A stretch of DNA of 64,000 bases. Source: Roridomyces roridus (Eukaryota > Basidiomycota > Agaricomycetes > Agaricales > Mycenaceae). A program made the translations under genes and the position numbers. Below the pieces are notes generated by a model, which worked only from the letters and a program-made list of their open reading frames with translations, ran no database searches and was not told the origin of the DNA. The stretch lies in the NCBI GenBank assembly GCA_029378245.1, contig JARKIF010000035.1, positions 372,001 to 436,000 of the forward strand, in the 5' to 3' direction. Of the stretch, positions 44,333 through 54,889 are shown piece by piece (position 1 is the stretch's first letter; every line of letters begins with the position of its first letter).

Positions 44333-45716
44333 GGAGACCGGTGGACATTTCCCCGCAAGTTTATGAGTGCTAGAGTGTTTCCGTCAGGGTCGCGTCAATG
44401 TTGGTTCCCAGCCGGCCGAGTCACCGTGAAGAATCAGTTGGAATCGAAGCAGAAGGGAGGAGATAAATCCCACAGAGCGTGGGTTTGCTGCCCCAGCCAA
44501 CCTTTCGGGCACAGCTGAAATGGTGGACGGGTTCTTGCGAGCTGTTGGTGGAGCTTCCGAGACAACCCCATATACGACCGGGACCCGCCCAAGATATAGA
44601 CACTCCCCAGAATTCTTCTACTTACCTCCTTTACTCTACTTTTACTGTTAGTTCAAAGTTGATTCCCAGCCGGCCGAATCACCGAGATGGGTGTGCCGAA
44701 CATATGCCGAAGTTATCCAACCCGGCACAGCACACCGTGCGTATCACATTTTGTATTTCATTTTTATCTTTTCTTCTCGTACAGAGGTATGTGAAAATGA
44801 GCTGCACACAATGAGTATCGACGATAATATTTACAAGAAAAGGTTGCATGAAATAAATATCGAAGAGGAGGGAGGCGGGGGCGGAGGTCAAGTTCGGGAC
44901 TCTCGGGCTTAGGCGCGTTTTTGGATTGAATTGGATTTGGATTTGGATGGGCGGTGACGGTGACGGTGGTGATGATGGTGTTGTAGACCGAATGCAATCG
45001 AAGAGTGTGAATGCGGGTGGTAAATGTGAGTATGCGTATGTCGATGGATGGATGGAGGGATTGCATATGCCTGAATCAAAACACGAGTCAGCCACTGCAA
45101 GAACCAAGACGACGAGACAGAGGCGGAAAAGACCGGAACGAACAAGAGCAGAGCGTGGTATAGGGGCCCAGGCACGCGGAGCGGGCCCATGATCCGAAGA
45201 CAAGCCAGCATGATTGCGATCGGACGGAGAAACACCGCCGATTCCCGAAACAAAAAGGTGACAATAGAAATAGAAGCCTGTCGATCGAAAACAAGACAAA
45301 AGACAAAAGAGTTGATGGGTTTCCACGTTCCACGTTCCATGCGCGTGGTCGAAGGATTCAAAAGAATGAATGGAATGAATGAAACACGCGGCAGATTGAA
45401 GAGAGAGAGATAAGAATTGAGTCAGTGAGTGGGACGCACAAATTGGAGGAGGATGTTTTGGAATTGTGTGGCGGGTGGATAATTGAAGTAATACGAATAC
45501 AATGCTGTTCTGCGTGCCTATAGAAACAAGACGATCAGCCACGCGAGACGAACAAGAGGTAAAACACGTACCTTGTGAGGAGAATTGAAACGCGGAGGTT
45601 CCCCAAGACCGGTGGGTTGTCATTATTAAAGAAATAATAGCGATAACGTATGCAAGAAGAAGAAACAGTAGATGGAGGGTGGGAGTGGGGGTGACGATGA
45701 GAGGAGGGAAGTCAAG
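44333..45716. other. 3' flank / probable long 3' UTR of the HMG-box gene
   Basis: A long minus-strand open frame (44679-45623) is low-complexity and lacks motifs, so I treat it as untranslated sequence downstream of the HMG-box gene. A direct repeat TTCCCAGCCGGCCGA(G/A)TCAC lies at about 44404 and 44661. Confidence 0.4.
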
Positions 45717-47352
45717 TCAAGTATCAAAAGAACCAAAGTCCTGCTGTCCATGGACGTCGTTTATCAACTCGTCAAAATCCATCGCCGCACCGATATCAAT
45801 GTCAAATTGTCCAAACGGCAGCTCGCTGAGCTGAATCTCCCCAACACCCTTCTCGACGCCGCCAGCATGTGCTGCAGCGTCCGCGTCCGAAAGCTCGAAT
45901 ACCCCGAGCGCGTCCCACTCGCCGGCGTCCATCACCGGCGGAATGCTGGCGAGATCGAAATCGCCTGCAGCGAGATTCGGTTGTTGGTGGTACTGGTGAG
46001 GAACGTCCCAAGGCGAGGTGTTACCCCAAAGTGAGGCGCACGACGTGAACGTGGCGAGCTCGGGCTCGTTCGCTGGTTTGGGTTCCAACACGAGATCTGC
46101 GTTGGTAGGAGAGGGCGTGGAAGCAGAAAATACGGAGGGGTGGAAGGAAGGGGAGGAGGATGAAGTGGTTGGAAGGAAAGCGGAGGGTGGGGTATGTGGC
46201 GAGGGTGGGGCGGATCCGCCCGACGCGCTCGACGCTGGTGAGAATAACGGGGCAGAGCGAGGACCCGAGGTCGTTATCGGCGCAGGGTACATCAAGCTCT
46301 TCAAAAATTCAGACGTCTACATTGAGTCAGACAAACATAAGATGATTCGAACGACAGGAAACGCACCTCAAACTGCCCCGGTCCACTAGGCAGATAATCA
46401 AACCCACCACGTCCGTTGCCGACGCCGAGTCGCGATATGATGGGCATGAGACTTGTTGGGTCTTCCTCCGCGCCGCCCGCACCTGGTGTCGAACGAGATG
46501 TATCCCTCGCGAGAGTACACGTTCGGAACTTGAATCGACTGGTACGGGTAGGGCAGAGGCGCCGTGCTCGTACTCGGACCCACGGGCAAGACAAACTCGA
46601 GTTGTTGAGGCGGGGGCGCGGGAGCAGGCGTCGGCGTCGGCGTCGATCCAGCGTTGTTCTTGTTCCTCCGCTGTGGTCGGTAGACATAATCCGGATGACG
46701 CATCTCATGCTCGCGCTTCTTCTCCCTCGCCAACTCCTCCCAATACGCACGCTCCTCCGGTGGAAGCGTCTTCCACTTTTGCGAGATGGTCTTGCTGAGA
46801 TCGGCTTGGCGAGGTTTCTTTTGGGGAGGGCCGCCAGGTGAATGGGAGGCAGGGGAGGAGGGCGAGGCGTCACGCTGGTCTTTCGACCACATGCGACGGA
46901 AAAGAATGAACGCGTTCTCGGGACGCTTGACGTAATCGTCATCCCCCTTCTTCGGCCGTCTTGGGGATGAGCCGGGAGCCGGGGACGGGGAGGCGAACAC
47001 CGAGTCAGGCCAGAGAGTTCGTGTAAATGAGGAAAGAGGGGGTGGCGTGCGGCGGTGCGACGAGACGGGCGTCGAGGCGAGCGAGCTAGGCGCTGACGTC
47101 GACAAGGCCCGGAGAGAGGCTTCCTCGAAGGGAGAGTTCGAGGGTGAAGCGTATGGGCTGTCGCTGAGATTGTGGACAGTGGGGAAGGTGAATGTACGGG
47201 GAGTGGGTGCTACGATCGCCAGAGCAGGAGGAGGGGCAGATGCTGCGACGAGATCTAATGCTGCGAGGGCAAGTTTAGTGGGATCCGATAAGATCAGGAG
47301 GAGACGCACGACGGGCAGGGGGGTGGGCGCTACGTGTCCGGAGAGCAGGCAT
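45717..47352 (-). CDS. HMG-box transcription factor (MATA/SOX-type box), two frame breaks
   Basis: ATG 47352-47350, 49 bp after a TATATAA box, begins 'MPALRTRSAHPPARRASPPD'; in another frame follow 'IVAPTPRTFTFPTVHNLSDS' and 'DSPYASPSNSPFEEASLRAL'. The HMG box is 'DDDYVKRPENAFILFRRMWS', a 20-odd residue insertion, then 'ADLSKTISQKWKTLPPEERA' and 'YWEELAREKKREHEMRHPDY'. After 'YSREGYISFDT' the frame shifts (an AC seems lost from an AC run near 46490) into 'EEDPTSLMPIISRLG' and 'GGFDYLPSGPGQFE'. A 50-nt intron (GTGCGT...AATGTAG) leads to 'TSEFLKSLMYPAPITTSGPR' and an acidic C-terminus ending 'DFGSFDT'. It is a DNA-binding nuclear regulator by family. Frame breaks near 47280 and 46490 may be consensus errors, as the rest is clean. 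Confidence 0.75.
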
Positions 47353-47400
47353 GGTGAAGGTAGGAGGAAGGGAAGAGCACGGCAAGCTCCGTCCTTCGAG

Positions 47401-47407
47401 TTATATA
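47401..47407 (-). promoter_or_regulatory. TATA box of the HMG-box gene
   Basis: TATATAA on the minus strand, about 49 bp before the ATG at 47352, supports that start rather than the longer open frame that reaches 47471. Confidence 0.65.
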
Positions 47408-47479
47408 GTCCTCCGCAGCGGGACACAGCGAAAGGGACACGCGCGGAGGGACCAAGCCCGGTCTTATACAAAGGCGGAG

Positions 47480-48149
47480 TTGCCCAATTGGGAGGACAAT
47501 GAGTCTTGAGATAGATTCTTCCTTCGCTTGTGAGATTCCCATGTCGACTGCCTGATGCGTCTCTTGTTACGAGTCAGTTTGGTGGGAGAAGGTGCCATTG
47601 ACGTTTCCCGATTCGGACACCTCGTGATTTCGATCGAGAATGGTGAGAAGACAAGGAAAACGAGGCCCGATCGTGGAGGCTTTCGTCGGATTTACCTCCG
47701 TAGCCGAGAGGAACAAGACGAGTGATGGTGGTGATAAGAATCAAGAGAGATTGATGGCAATCACTCGGCAACGTGCAGCTGAGGGCACTACTTGCAGGAC
47801 TCAGTACTCAGTACTCGACGAGCCCCGCGGTGCAACGGGAATTCATCACGACAACGCTGATGCTCCCGCTTTGAGGCCGGGTGTACACGGCATTGACATT
47901 CAACTTTGCATTGTTGCCCATATCGGGCCAAGTCGTCAATCTGGCCACACAATCCATTGTTAAAGCTAAAATTTTATAAAGAACAAAGGGACGAGGCGGT
48001 ATGTGGGTCCAAGATGCCGTTGGTGCAAAGCGCAGCACAGCAGCGCCCACTGCAGATCCTGAGGAGACTTGCCGCCAACTTCCAACTTCTCGCCCAATTT
48101 GAGAAATGTGATTTTCCAACAGGACAATGGGTGATCTCGCAAAGGGGTA
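47480..48149. other. Stretch between the HMG-box gene and the right arm, no gene seen
   Basis: Only short frames on both strands; no repeat, RNA gene or promoter I can support. Confidence 0.4.
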
Positions 48150-49331
48150 CATACTTCTCTGTCGACATCGCGCACTAATCTATCTACACGTCCCATTTAA
48201 CACCGGCATCTCTGCTCGCGCGTTCTTACCCTTGCTTGGTGGCGCGCCGCGCGAGGAACAATGCACCGCTCAAAAAAAGTTTTTTTCTCTTCATCTTCAT
48301 TGCCCCCGTCCCGCGGCCCTGGGCTAGCCGGTACATACTTGGAAACATGTTGCCGTAGTGTGCCGTACGCGTGTACGCGCGTCGCGTTCGGTCGGCAGTA
48401 CCCCAAAAGGCAACTCGTAATGACCGAGTCAGATCAAAGTCCGGGTCCCGTGGGCGTTCTCTCACAGAAAATTGTGTGGCGCACACATGCGGCGGGAACG
48501 GGGTATATATACACTTACTACGCGCGAAGCTAAGCTAAGAGTCAGAGTGCGGGACCGGGGGCGCTGGACGGTTATTGGTTGGCTGTAAATGTACATTCTA
48601 TCATGGACGACGCAGACGGCCGGCAGGGGAACCGAGTTTTCTGTAACAGGCACAGCTCAGAGATGAACTGAAAATCCAGAGATAGCGTCGGGGCATGAAC
48701 ACCGAGTCGACAGACCGATCAACACTGCCGCATACAATGCCGGCAGTGAAAATTTCACCTACTGACTCAGTTACGCCGCAGGGTCGACTCGCGCCACGAT
48801 CGCGACGCGCAGAACGTGCAGCCATGCGCGATGTCCGGCCCCCACGACGACGAGTCAGAGCGATCGGGATTCGGCGGTTGATGGGGATATTTGATGCGCC
48901 TCGTGTTGGCGGGGGCGAGTCAAGATTCGGATCACCGTTCGGAGCTGAGCGGGCCGGCGAAGCCGGAGGTAACTTGCACGCGGCGTTGCACTCTGAGGTT
49001 TGACACGGCCGAGATGCTGAGATACTTGGGTGCCACAAAATCAGAGTAGACACCAATCTCGCACTCCGACCAGCTCTCCCCGTGGAATCACGGACCGCGA
49101 GTTCGACTCCCAGTCGTGACATCGCCCAGCTTCGCCCTTACTTTTCGAAAGACAGATTGGAAATGCGCGCAAAACCATCGCCTGCACCATGCCTGTGGAG
49201 CAAACACTTATCTCCAAGCCAACCCACGCGTGGATCGACCGCGAAGTCTCAACTCATTTCCGTTGTCGAGAGTTCCAGAAGTGCAAATTGATTGAACATG
49301 AAACAAGTGTTGTACAATCTCCTCCTCACAG

Positions 49332-49689
49332 GGGGATGCAGTTGATGGCAAGGAGACCGCCCCACTCGACTTCGGGCTCGTCGCACACGACAGGAGTACC
49401 ACCGCTGTAGGGACGAGTTGTATCTCGTCAGCTAATCGCTCATTCACGCAATTGGTGAGATCACGGACCAATTCCCGACCTCCAGGGGAGAGCAAGTGAG
49501 GCCGATGGGTACGTTGAGCCCGGTGAGGTCAAGCCCGAGGAGGGCGGCCACCACGGAGGCAGCGGTGCTGGTGCTCGAAACGACGCCTTTGCAGCACCTG
49601 GACGACTCGGAAACGAGAGCCTACTATGAGCAGCGAAGTGGTGACAATGGAGAGCTTGAAGAGCATTGCTTCCTGTTGGCGAGCGGGGA
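49332..49689 (-). pseudogene. Class I hydrophobin, right-arm copy (frameshifted)
   Basis: ATG 49668-49666, about 65 bp after a TATAAAA at 49740-49734, starts 'MLFKLSIVTTSLLIVGS'. In another frame come 'SSRCCKGVVSSTSTAASVVA' and 'ALLGLDLTGLNVPIGLTCSP', with the CC pair and 'GLTCSP' of hydrophobins. A probable intron from GTCGGGAATT to CCCTACAG leads to 'GGTPVVCDEPEVEWGGLLAI' and 'NCIPL', the usual end. The break after the signal peptide is shared with the left-arm copy, so it predates the duplication, unless the true start and splice pattern differ. The hydrophobin core is better preserved here than in the left copy. Confidence 0.7.
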
Positions 49690-49934
49690 AATTGTCCGCG
49701 AGAAGAATGGTCGATGACTTGGTGGATCGGCTCTTTTATACCTCTTGGATGCTAACACCGAGCTTGCTACCGCCTGCCTATCTGCTGGTTCGATGTTATT
49801 TCTCCATGCTCTGTAATATCAGTCGTGAATGAATGCACGAAATGGAATCATTTGAAGTGAATCAATTGACTGTGGAGGAACATTTTGACTGTACTCCGTC
49901 GAGACCCCGTAAACCTCCCTGGCACGCACTAGTA

Positions 49935-50218
49935 CTATTGCGGCGGCGGCGGGTCCTGAACAACGCAAATCTACGCAAAAAAAAAACAAAGATCAGATTC
50001 AAACTTTGCAGCACAGAATCAACACATACCCCAGTAACAGTTCCCGTCGGGCCGCAAACCAGCGGCGCGCAGCACTGACGAACAATCTCGGGGTCGCATG
50101 CGTTGCCCGTGTTGCGATGGCACGCAGCCTCGGTCTGGCGCTCGAGGAACATCGCGGCTGCCTCCGATATGAGGGAAAACGCCGCGGCGATGGTGATGGT
50201 CGTGAGTTTGAACTGCAT
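49935..50218 (-). CDS. Small cysteine-rich secreted protein (right-arm copy)
   Basis: ATG 50218-50216 starts 'MQFKLTTITIAAAFSLISEA'; Cys occur in 'AACHRN', 'ACDP' and 'QCCAPLVCGP'. Exon 1 ends at 50030, the intron 50029-49956 (GTATGT...TTGTTCAG) is followed by 'DPPPPQ' and TAG 49937-49935. As in the left arm, reading through the donor gives 'TGVCVDS' with a sixth Cys. Signal peptide, splice sites and frame are intact, so it can be a working extracellular protein. Its sequence differs from the left copy at many positions, which dates the duplication as not recent. Confidence 0.7.
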
Positions 50219-50715
50219 TGTGAGAATATGGTCTTGAGGAACTGTGCGCTGTCAGTGGGACCTTCTATATGATATGGCACGCATCTGCGTGTGAGAGCAT
50301 CTTATGGCGGTGGTCGAGACTTCGAGTTGCATTGTAGGAATACGGTCTGGGGATTTCGTACGTGATGTCAATGGAACCTTTTGTATGTTATGACCCGTGT
50401 GAGATTGTCCTTGCTAGACGTTCGTCGGCACTCCAGCTATCCTATAAAGGGTCGGGCGGAGCCAAGGGTCACAAATGAGAGTTAAAGGCGCTAAATTCAT
50501 TCAGATTTCGACCATCATCTCGTGGAGAATGCGCTCACTAAGAAGGGGTGCATTATGTACATTGAACAAGGTGCTATACACTAATCAAGATAGAGTCCCG
50601 ATGTAAACGACGCAGATGGGGAGGACTCACAGATATATTGGATACATGCCGCGCCTTCCAGACTCTCGATCAGTAAAATGGCGGGTGCCAGTCGTGCGAA
50701 ATCTCACCGAATCTC

Positions 50716-51703
50716 TCAATCTCCTCCAGCCAAATCGGCCTCCCTCGCTGCCTTCAACTCCTCCCACGACGGTAACCCGAACATTTCCGGTAACTCGTCC
50801 CACAGGCGCCTCCTCGAATCGTCGTACTCCCTCCTCGACTCCGCAAGACAGTTTGGGCAAAAGTGCTCACGTAGCAGCCCGGTCCATAGAACCGGTGGAA
50901 AGTACGCAAGTGGAGAGATCGCCTTCTGGACCAGGACTGCATCGAGCGTGCGAGCGCGCTTGGTGTGGCACGCATCGGCGGCGTCGAGTGCAGAGCACCC
51001 GGCGCTGGGAGGGGTGCGGAGGAAGCGGTATGTATGGTTTCCCTGGGCGAATACAAATGTGGTGCGAGCAGAGAGACATGTCCGCAGCAGGGAGGCGGAG
51101 AATTCGATCTCCGACGCCCTGGACATGAGATCGTCGACGGTGAAGGCGCATGAGACCTTGTATATTGCAATGGCATCGACCATTTCAGGTCCATGTTGTC
51201 CGCTAGAGCGAGACGATCCACGTGCGAGCCATTAAATGTGCGTGTGGATGACATGTTGTCGAATTCTTCCACCGTTAGCGGCGATACTGTGGCGAGATGC
51301 AGCAGCGCCCGCTGACGAAGAAAGCCGACCTCATATTTCGTGCTGAGGCGCAGCACGTAATACGCTGACTTGTCGGCCTAGGCGGGCCCTCAAAGAAGCT
51401 GGGCCGGTTATCAGTGGTGACTGCGCATGAAACCAAGACAAAGGGAGCGGACCTCGATTCAAAGATTGCCCTCAGAAAGTATTCTGTATCCTCGGCGGAG
51501 TCGGAGAGGACAACCATCCGGCATCCATCGGATGTAGGTTGGTCTACCGGCTGTGGCATCCCGAGCATGTCCTGGAAAATTGGGGATCGTGCAGCCAGGA
51601 CACTGCCAGAGACGCGGAAGAGGCGATCCTCGGCCTAGATGACGAGGCCGTTGTCCTGAAACCAAAGTCCTTCGACGCGCGTCAGAGTTGAGCTGTCATC
51701 CAT
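50716..51703 (-). pseudogene. BTB/POZ-domain gene, copy D (nonsense plus frameshifts)
   Basis: ATG 51703-51701 starts 'MDDSSTLTRVEGLWFQDNGL', then 'VI' and an in-frame TAG where siblings have CAG ('LVIQA'). Downstream it reads 'DRLFRVSGSVLAARSPIFQD', 'YFLRAIFESR', a frame change near 51360 before 'VLRLSTKYEVGFLRQRALLH', a one-base loss near 51170 (CCATTGCA against CCATTTGCA in copy B), and 'GLPSWEELKAAREADLAGGD' at the end. Three independent lesions mark a pseudogene. It is the right-arm partner of copy B, whose coding part is clean except for its transposon. Confidence 0.85.
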
Positions 51704-51795
51704 CGCCGAAGGAGGGAGATGATGGTGGTGCTAGACAGGAGCTGGTGATGTGTGTACGCGTGTGTGTGCATTCCCGCCTGCCGAATGATGGATCG

Positions 51796-52186
51796 AGCCC
51801 GGATCAGCCGTCACTTCTGCTCACTCGACCACTGTGTCCTCGTGCGCATCCGAATACTGCATAGGCTTTTGAGGCACCACATACGCCAGCATCCACTGTG
51901 CCATCAAACTCTCCTGATTTTGGCTGGCTTGATGGTGGATTAGACTCGAGACCAGTGCGTTATTTGAGCTCCTCCGGTAACGCTCATCAAACGACTGTCT
52001 TTGATTCGAGCGGACACCCTTGGGATCTGGTTCGAGTCTAATGGTGGATGAGAGTGCGTCATATTGCCTCGCAGCCCCACCTCAGCCAATCACAGCGTAG
52101 AATGATCTCCCCCGGTTTCAATCCTTCAAGAATACAGAGTACCATCACAACCAGAAATTAGAATACCCCACGCCCAGATCCACCGT
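51796..52186. other. Spacer between BTB copies D and E
   Basis: No gene is seen. GGTTCGAGTCTAATGGTGGA and its like recur at about 51912 and 52029 (TGGTGGATTAGACTCGAG, TTCGAGTCTAATGGTGGA), a short inverted pair. Confidence 0.35.
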
Positions 52187-53193
52187 CTACTTCGATCCAG
52201 CCAGATCGGACTCTTTGGCCCCTCTCAGTTGCTCCCAAGACCCAAGCCCAAAGATTCCAGGAAATTGTTCCCACACCCGTCGTAGGGCGGCGTCGAACTC
52301 CACCTTCGCCGCGTCGAGACATGCCACACAGAGATCCAGCTCGTCCCAAGATGTCGGATGTAATTGCAAGAAGGGATTGACGCATTTGTAGGCGGTAAAC
52401 ACACGGCGAAGAGCGTCGCGCTCGGAACGACATTCGGCCGGGGATTCGCAAGTGGCGACGGGGAGGATGTAAATGAATGAGAATGTATCGCGCATCTGCA
52501 CGGCCACAAGTTCCGTGCGGGCTCTGATGCACGTTCGCTGAAGAGAGGGCGACAGTAGGAGTTTCGGCTGCCCGGGAACCATGTCTACTCCAGACAGGAT
52601 GTCCTCGGGGTCAACGAAACAGGAGATGCCAAACATCGGAACAACCTTGGCCCATTCGAGACCCAAGCTGTCCGCCGTCATGAGGAGGGAGAATAGGTGT
52701 GTGTTGCTAAAGGTACTAGTGTATGAGAGGGCACGGAACCCGTCCAGTGATAGCGGAGACGCCGAGGCAAGATGGAGGAGCGCCCGCTGCCGAAGGTAAC
52801 CGATATCATACTTGGTGCTCAGGCGAAGAATAGCGGTGACAATCAGGGCAGTCGTCCTCGCGGGAGGCCGCTCGAAGAAACTACAATCGTGTCAGTGACC
52901 AGAAATGCCAGAGAGCATCCGAGTGCGCGGACGCACCTGGAATCGAAGATGGCCCTCAGAAAGCACTCGAAATCCTCAGGAGAGTCGTGAAGGAAGACAA
53001 TGGGGCATCCGTCCACCGTCGTGTGATAAGGGGGCTGAGGGATGGCAAGCATGTCCTTGAAGACGGAGGATCTTGCGGCGAGAATGCCCCCTGCGACTCG
53101 AAAGAGCTTGGTTCCTGCCTGTATGACCAGAGTTCCATCAGAGAACCAAAGCTCTTCCACTTGGGTCAGAAGGCTGGCGACTGTTAAGTCCAT
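52187..53193 (-). CDS. BTB/POZ-domain protein, copy E (apparently intact)
   Basis: ATG 53193-53191 starts 'MDLTVASLLTQVEELWFSDG', followed by 'GTKLFRVAGGILAARSSVFK', 'DMLAIPQPPYHTTVDGCPIV' and 'FECFLRAIFDS'. A 56-nt phase-2 intron (52881-52936) leads to 'FFERPPARTTALIVTAILRL', 'STKYDIGYLRQRALLHLASA' and the C-terminal 'EQLRGAKESDLAGSK', stop at 52187. Intron position and phase equal those of copy C. No break was found. The C-terminal half has conserved Cys ('DLCVACLDAAKVE') shared with copy C, whose role is unknown. It is a likely adaptor-type protein by its BTB fold. Confidence 0.8.
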
Positions 53194-53484
53194 GTAGGGT
53201 GTGCAGGAGAGGAAGTGACGGAAGTGACGCGAGTCACATCATGATGTCACTGACAGCGGTAAAAGGTGGGCCGATGCCGCCGATCAACGGAACGTCTGTC
53301 TCCCGCCCATCGTCCTTTGGTCCTCCCAAGGTCCTCCCCACCGAGACGTTTTTACTCCTGAGGCGTGAGCCATTCTGACAGAGCTTCGGCCATACAATCA
53401 AGTGTGTAACTTGCGCGGCACGGTACAGTGCAGCACCGTTCCCAGAGATTCCCGACCACATATACAAAGAAGCTCCGAGTTTGT

Positions 53485-53645
53485 CTACTCAAATCCCGCC
53501 AGATCAGCTTCCCGTGTCAACAACGTGCCAATCTCTGTTGCTCCCAACTCTCCCACACCGTCATCGTCTCGGCCTGTATGACCAAGGTTCCGTCGGAGAA
53601 CCAAAGATCCTTCACTCGGGTCTGAGCAGCGGCCGGTGCCTCCAT
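53485..53645 (-). pseudogene. BTB relic: N-terminus fused to C-terminus by internal deletion
   Basis: ATG 53645-53643 reads 'MEAPAAAQTRVKDLWFSDGT', 'LVIQAE' and then passes directly into 'WESWEQQRLA', which is the last part of BTB proteins (compare 'LPSWEQLKVARETDLSGFE' in copy C). In the neighbouring frame the very end 'LTREADLAGFE' is readable. About 270 codons between start and end are gone. Confidence 0.7.
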
Positions 53646-53906
53646 ACCTGGATCGAGACGATGGTGGTGAGACGAGAGGGAGATGCGTCACATGATACTG
53701 ACAGGACTTCCTCTGATCGAATGATCGCCGTCCCACTTGCCGGGTCGAGTTGACGTTGCAAACAAGTTGCAATTGTTCAACTTCCGAGAAGCCCGGCAGT
53801 CTTTTATTACAACAATGAAGGGCCGGCCCACAAGAAAGGCCGATGACAATCAGTGAATCCTTTGTCTTTTTTGTTCCCAGAACAAAGGCCCATCTGTAGG
53901 CTTCCT

Positions 53907-53913
53907 TATAAAA
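53907..53913 (+). promoter_or_regulatory. TATA box of the cyanovirin-like gene, displaced by a MITE
   Basis: TATAAAA stands 474 bp before the ATG at 54387. Without the 392-bp MITE and one 8-bp duplication the distance would be about 74 bp, within the 45-80 bp range of other genes here. Confidence 0.65.
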
Positions 53914-53928
53914 GGCGAACGTAGGAAC

Positions 53929-54320
53929 TAGGGTGCTGTAAATTAATCCGGGACCCTTATTTACCGGTTAATTAACCCAGTTAATAAACCAGGTGTTTAT
54001 AAACCGGTTTAAAAACTGGCATGAAAAAGGTGGAAATGTGAGCTGCAGAGCAAAATTTTCGGCTCCGGGACACTTCTGAGCTCTCTGGCACCTTCCCAGT
54101 GTTCAACAACCCAAAAATAGCACTTGACCCAAATTTCAGGCTGCTAGAACACGCCCCAAAGAGCGATCAGCAACATTGATGGCATCAATGATGACCTCGG
54201 AGGCGTTTATAAACGGACAGTTCAGCCGAAAACATTATAAACCGTGTTTATAAACACCGGTTTATAAACCAGTTTATAAACAGGTGTTATTTTATAACCG
54301 GTGTTATTTACAGCACCCTA
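53929..54320. mobile_element. hAT-type MITE inserted between TATA box and start codon
   Basis: Exact 15-bp inverted ends TAGGGTGCTGTAAAT are flanked by an exact 8-bp duplication GTAGGAAC (53921-53928 and 54321-54328). The 392-bp interior is AT-rich with many GTTTATAAACCGG-like palindromes, several of which resemble TATA boxes. There is no coding capacity. Confidence 0.92.
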
Positions 54321-54386
54321 GTAGGAACAAGACGACCACAATCACCCTCAGGCTCATCCCCTGCCACTACCACTCTAATACTTACC

Positions 54387-54889
54387 ATGAGCGCTCTCCT
54401 CTTCTCCCTCATACTCTTAGCTGCTGCCGCGCATGCTACTCCCATCAAGCGCGACAGCATCACCACTGTCTGCGTGCAATTTCAACTGTCTCCTGACGGC
54501 CATACCTTTGCTTGCTCACCCCAGCCTGGTCTGGGCCAAGGACAAGTGACCATCGGCCTCGCAAATTGTATCCAGAACAACGACGGTGTTCTCATCGCTT
54601 CGTACGCACAGTTTTTTAAATCATCACCGGCCAACATCTTCTGACCAACGAGTCATTCTGCAGCGGCGGAGGCTTCATTGATACTTGCGACACGGTTGTC
54701 CTGTCTGGCACTTCTCTCAGCGCGCACTGTATTTCGGTCGGTGCCGGAGGGATCAGGGAGGGCAGTTCCGTCGATTTGGGTTCGTCTCATTCCTCGCAGA
54801 ACATGCCCATTGGATTGACTTTCACACTCTCAGACGAGATACTGAATTTCGAAAATGGTCAACTCAGCTGTCCGAATGGATTCGAGTGA
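54387..54889 (+). CDS. Secreted cyanovirin-N-homology (CVNH) lectin-like protein, one frame break
   Basis: ATG 54387 starts 'MSALLFSLILLAAAAHATPI', a signal peptide with a KR site after it. Two CVNH-type repeats follow: 'TVCVQFQLSPDGHTFACSPQ' with 'VTIGLANCIQNNDGVL', and 'FIDTCDTVVLSGTSLSAHCI' with 'SSVDLGSSHSSQNM'. The 'FI(D/E)TC' start of the second repeat and the 'I-L-x3-I-x-N-x-DG-x-L' pattern are those of cyanovirin-N. Between the repeats the frame changes at an A run near 54619 (reads as if one A were missing), after which the frame is open to the stop 54887-54889. Fungal CVNH proteins bind glycans. The promoter is split by a MITE. Confidence 0.75.

Larger units (their letters stand above)
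48150..51795 (-). repeat. Right arm of the inverted segmental duplication (partner 31715-40945)
   Basis: On the minus strand this carries, in order, BTB copy D, the Cys-rich secreted gene, a hydrophobin and the same non-coding tail as the left arm. The tail includes the TATATATAC block (48500 here, 40635 there) and an AAAAAAAGTTTTT region. This arm has no large insertions and serves as an empty-site reference for the left arm. Confidence 0.85.

Noticed and set aside
44679..45623. Open frame of 314 codons on the minus strand
   Set aside because: Low-complexity, runs through microsatellite-like GGTGATG and GGATGG tracts, has no motif, and lies just downstream of the HMG-box gene stop; a long 3' UTR explains it better.
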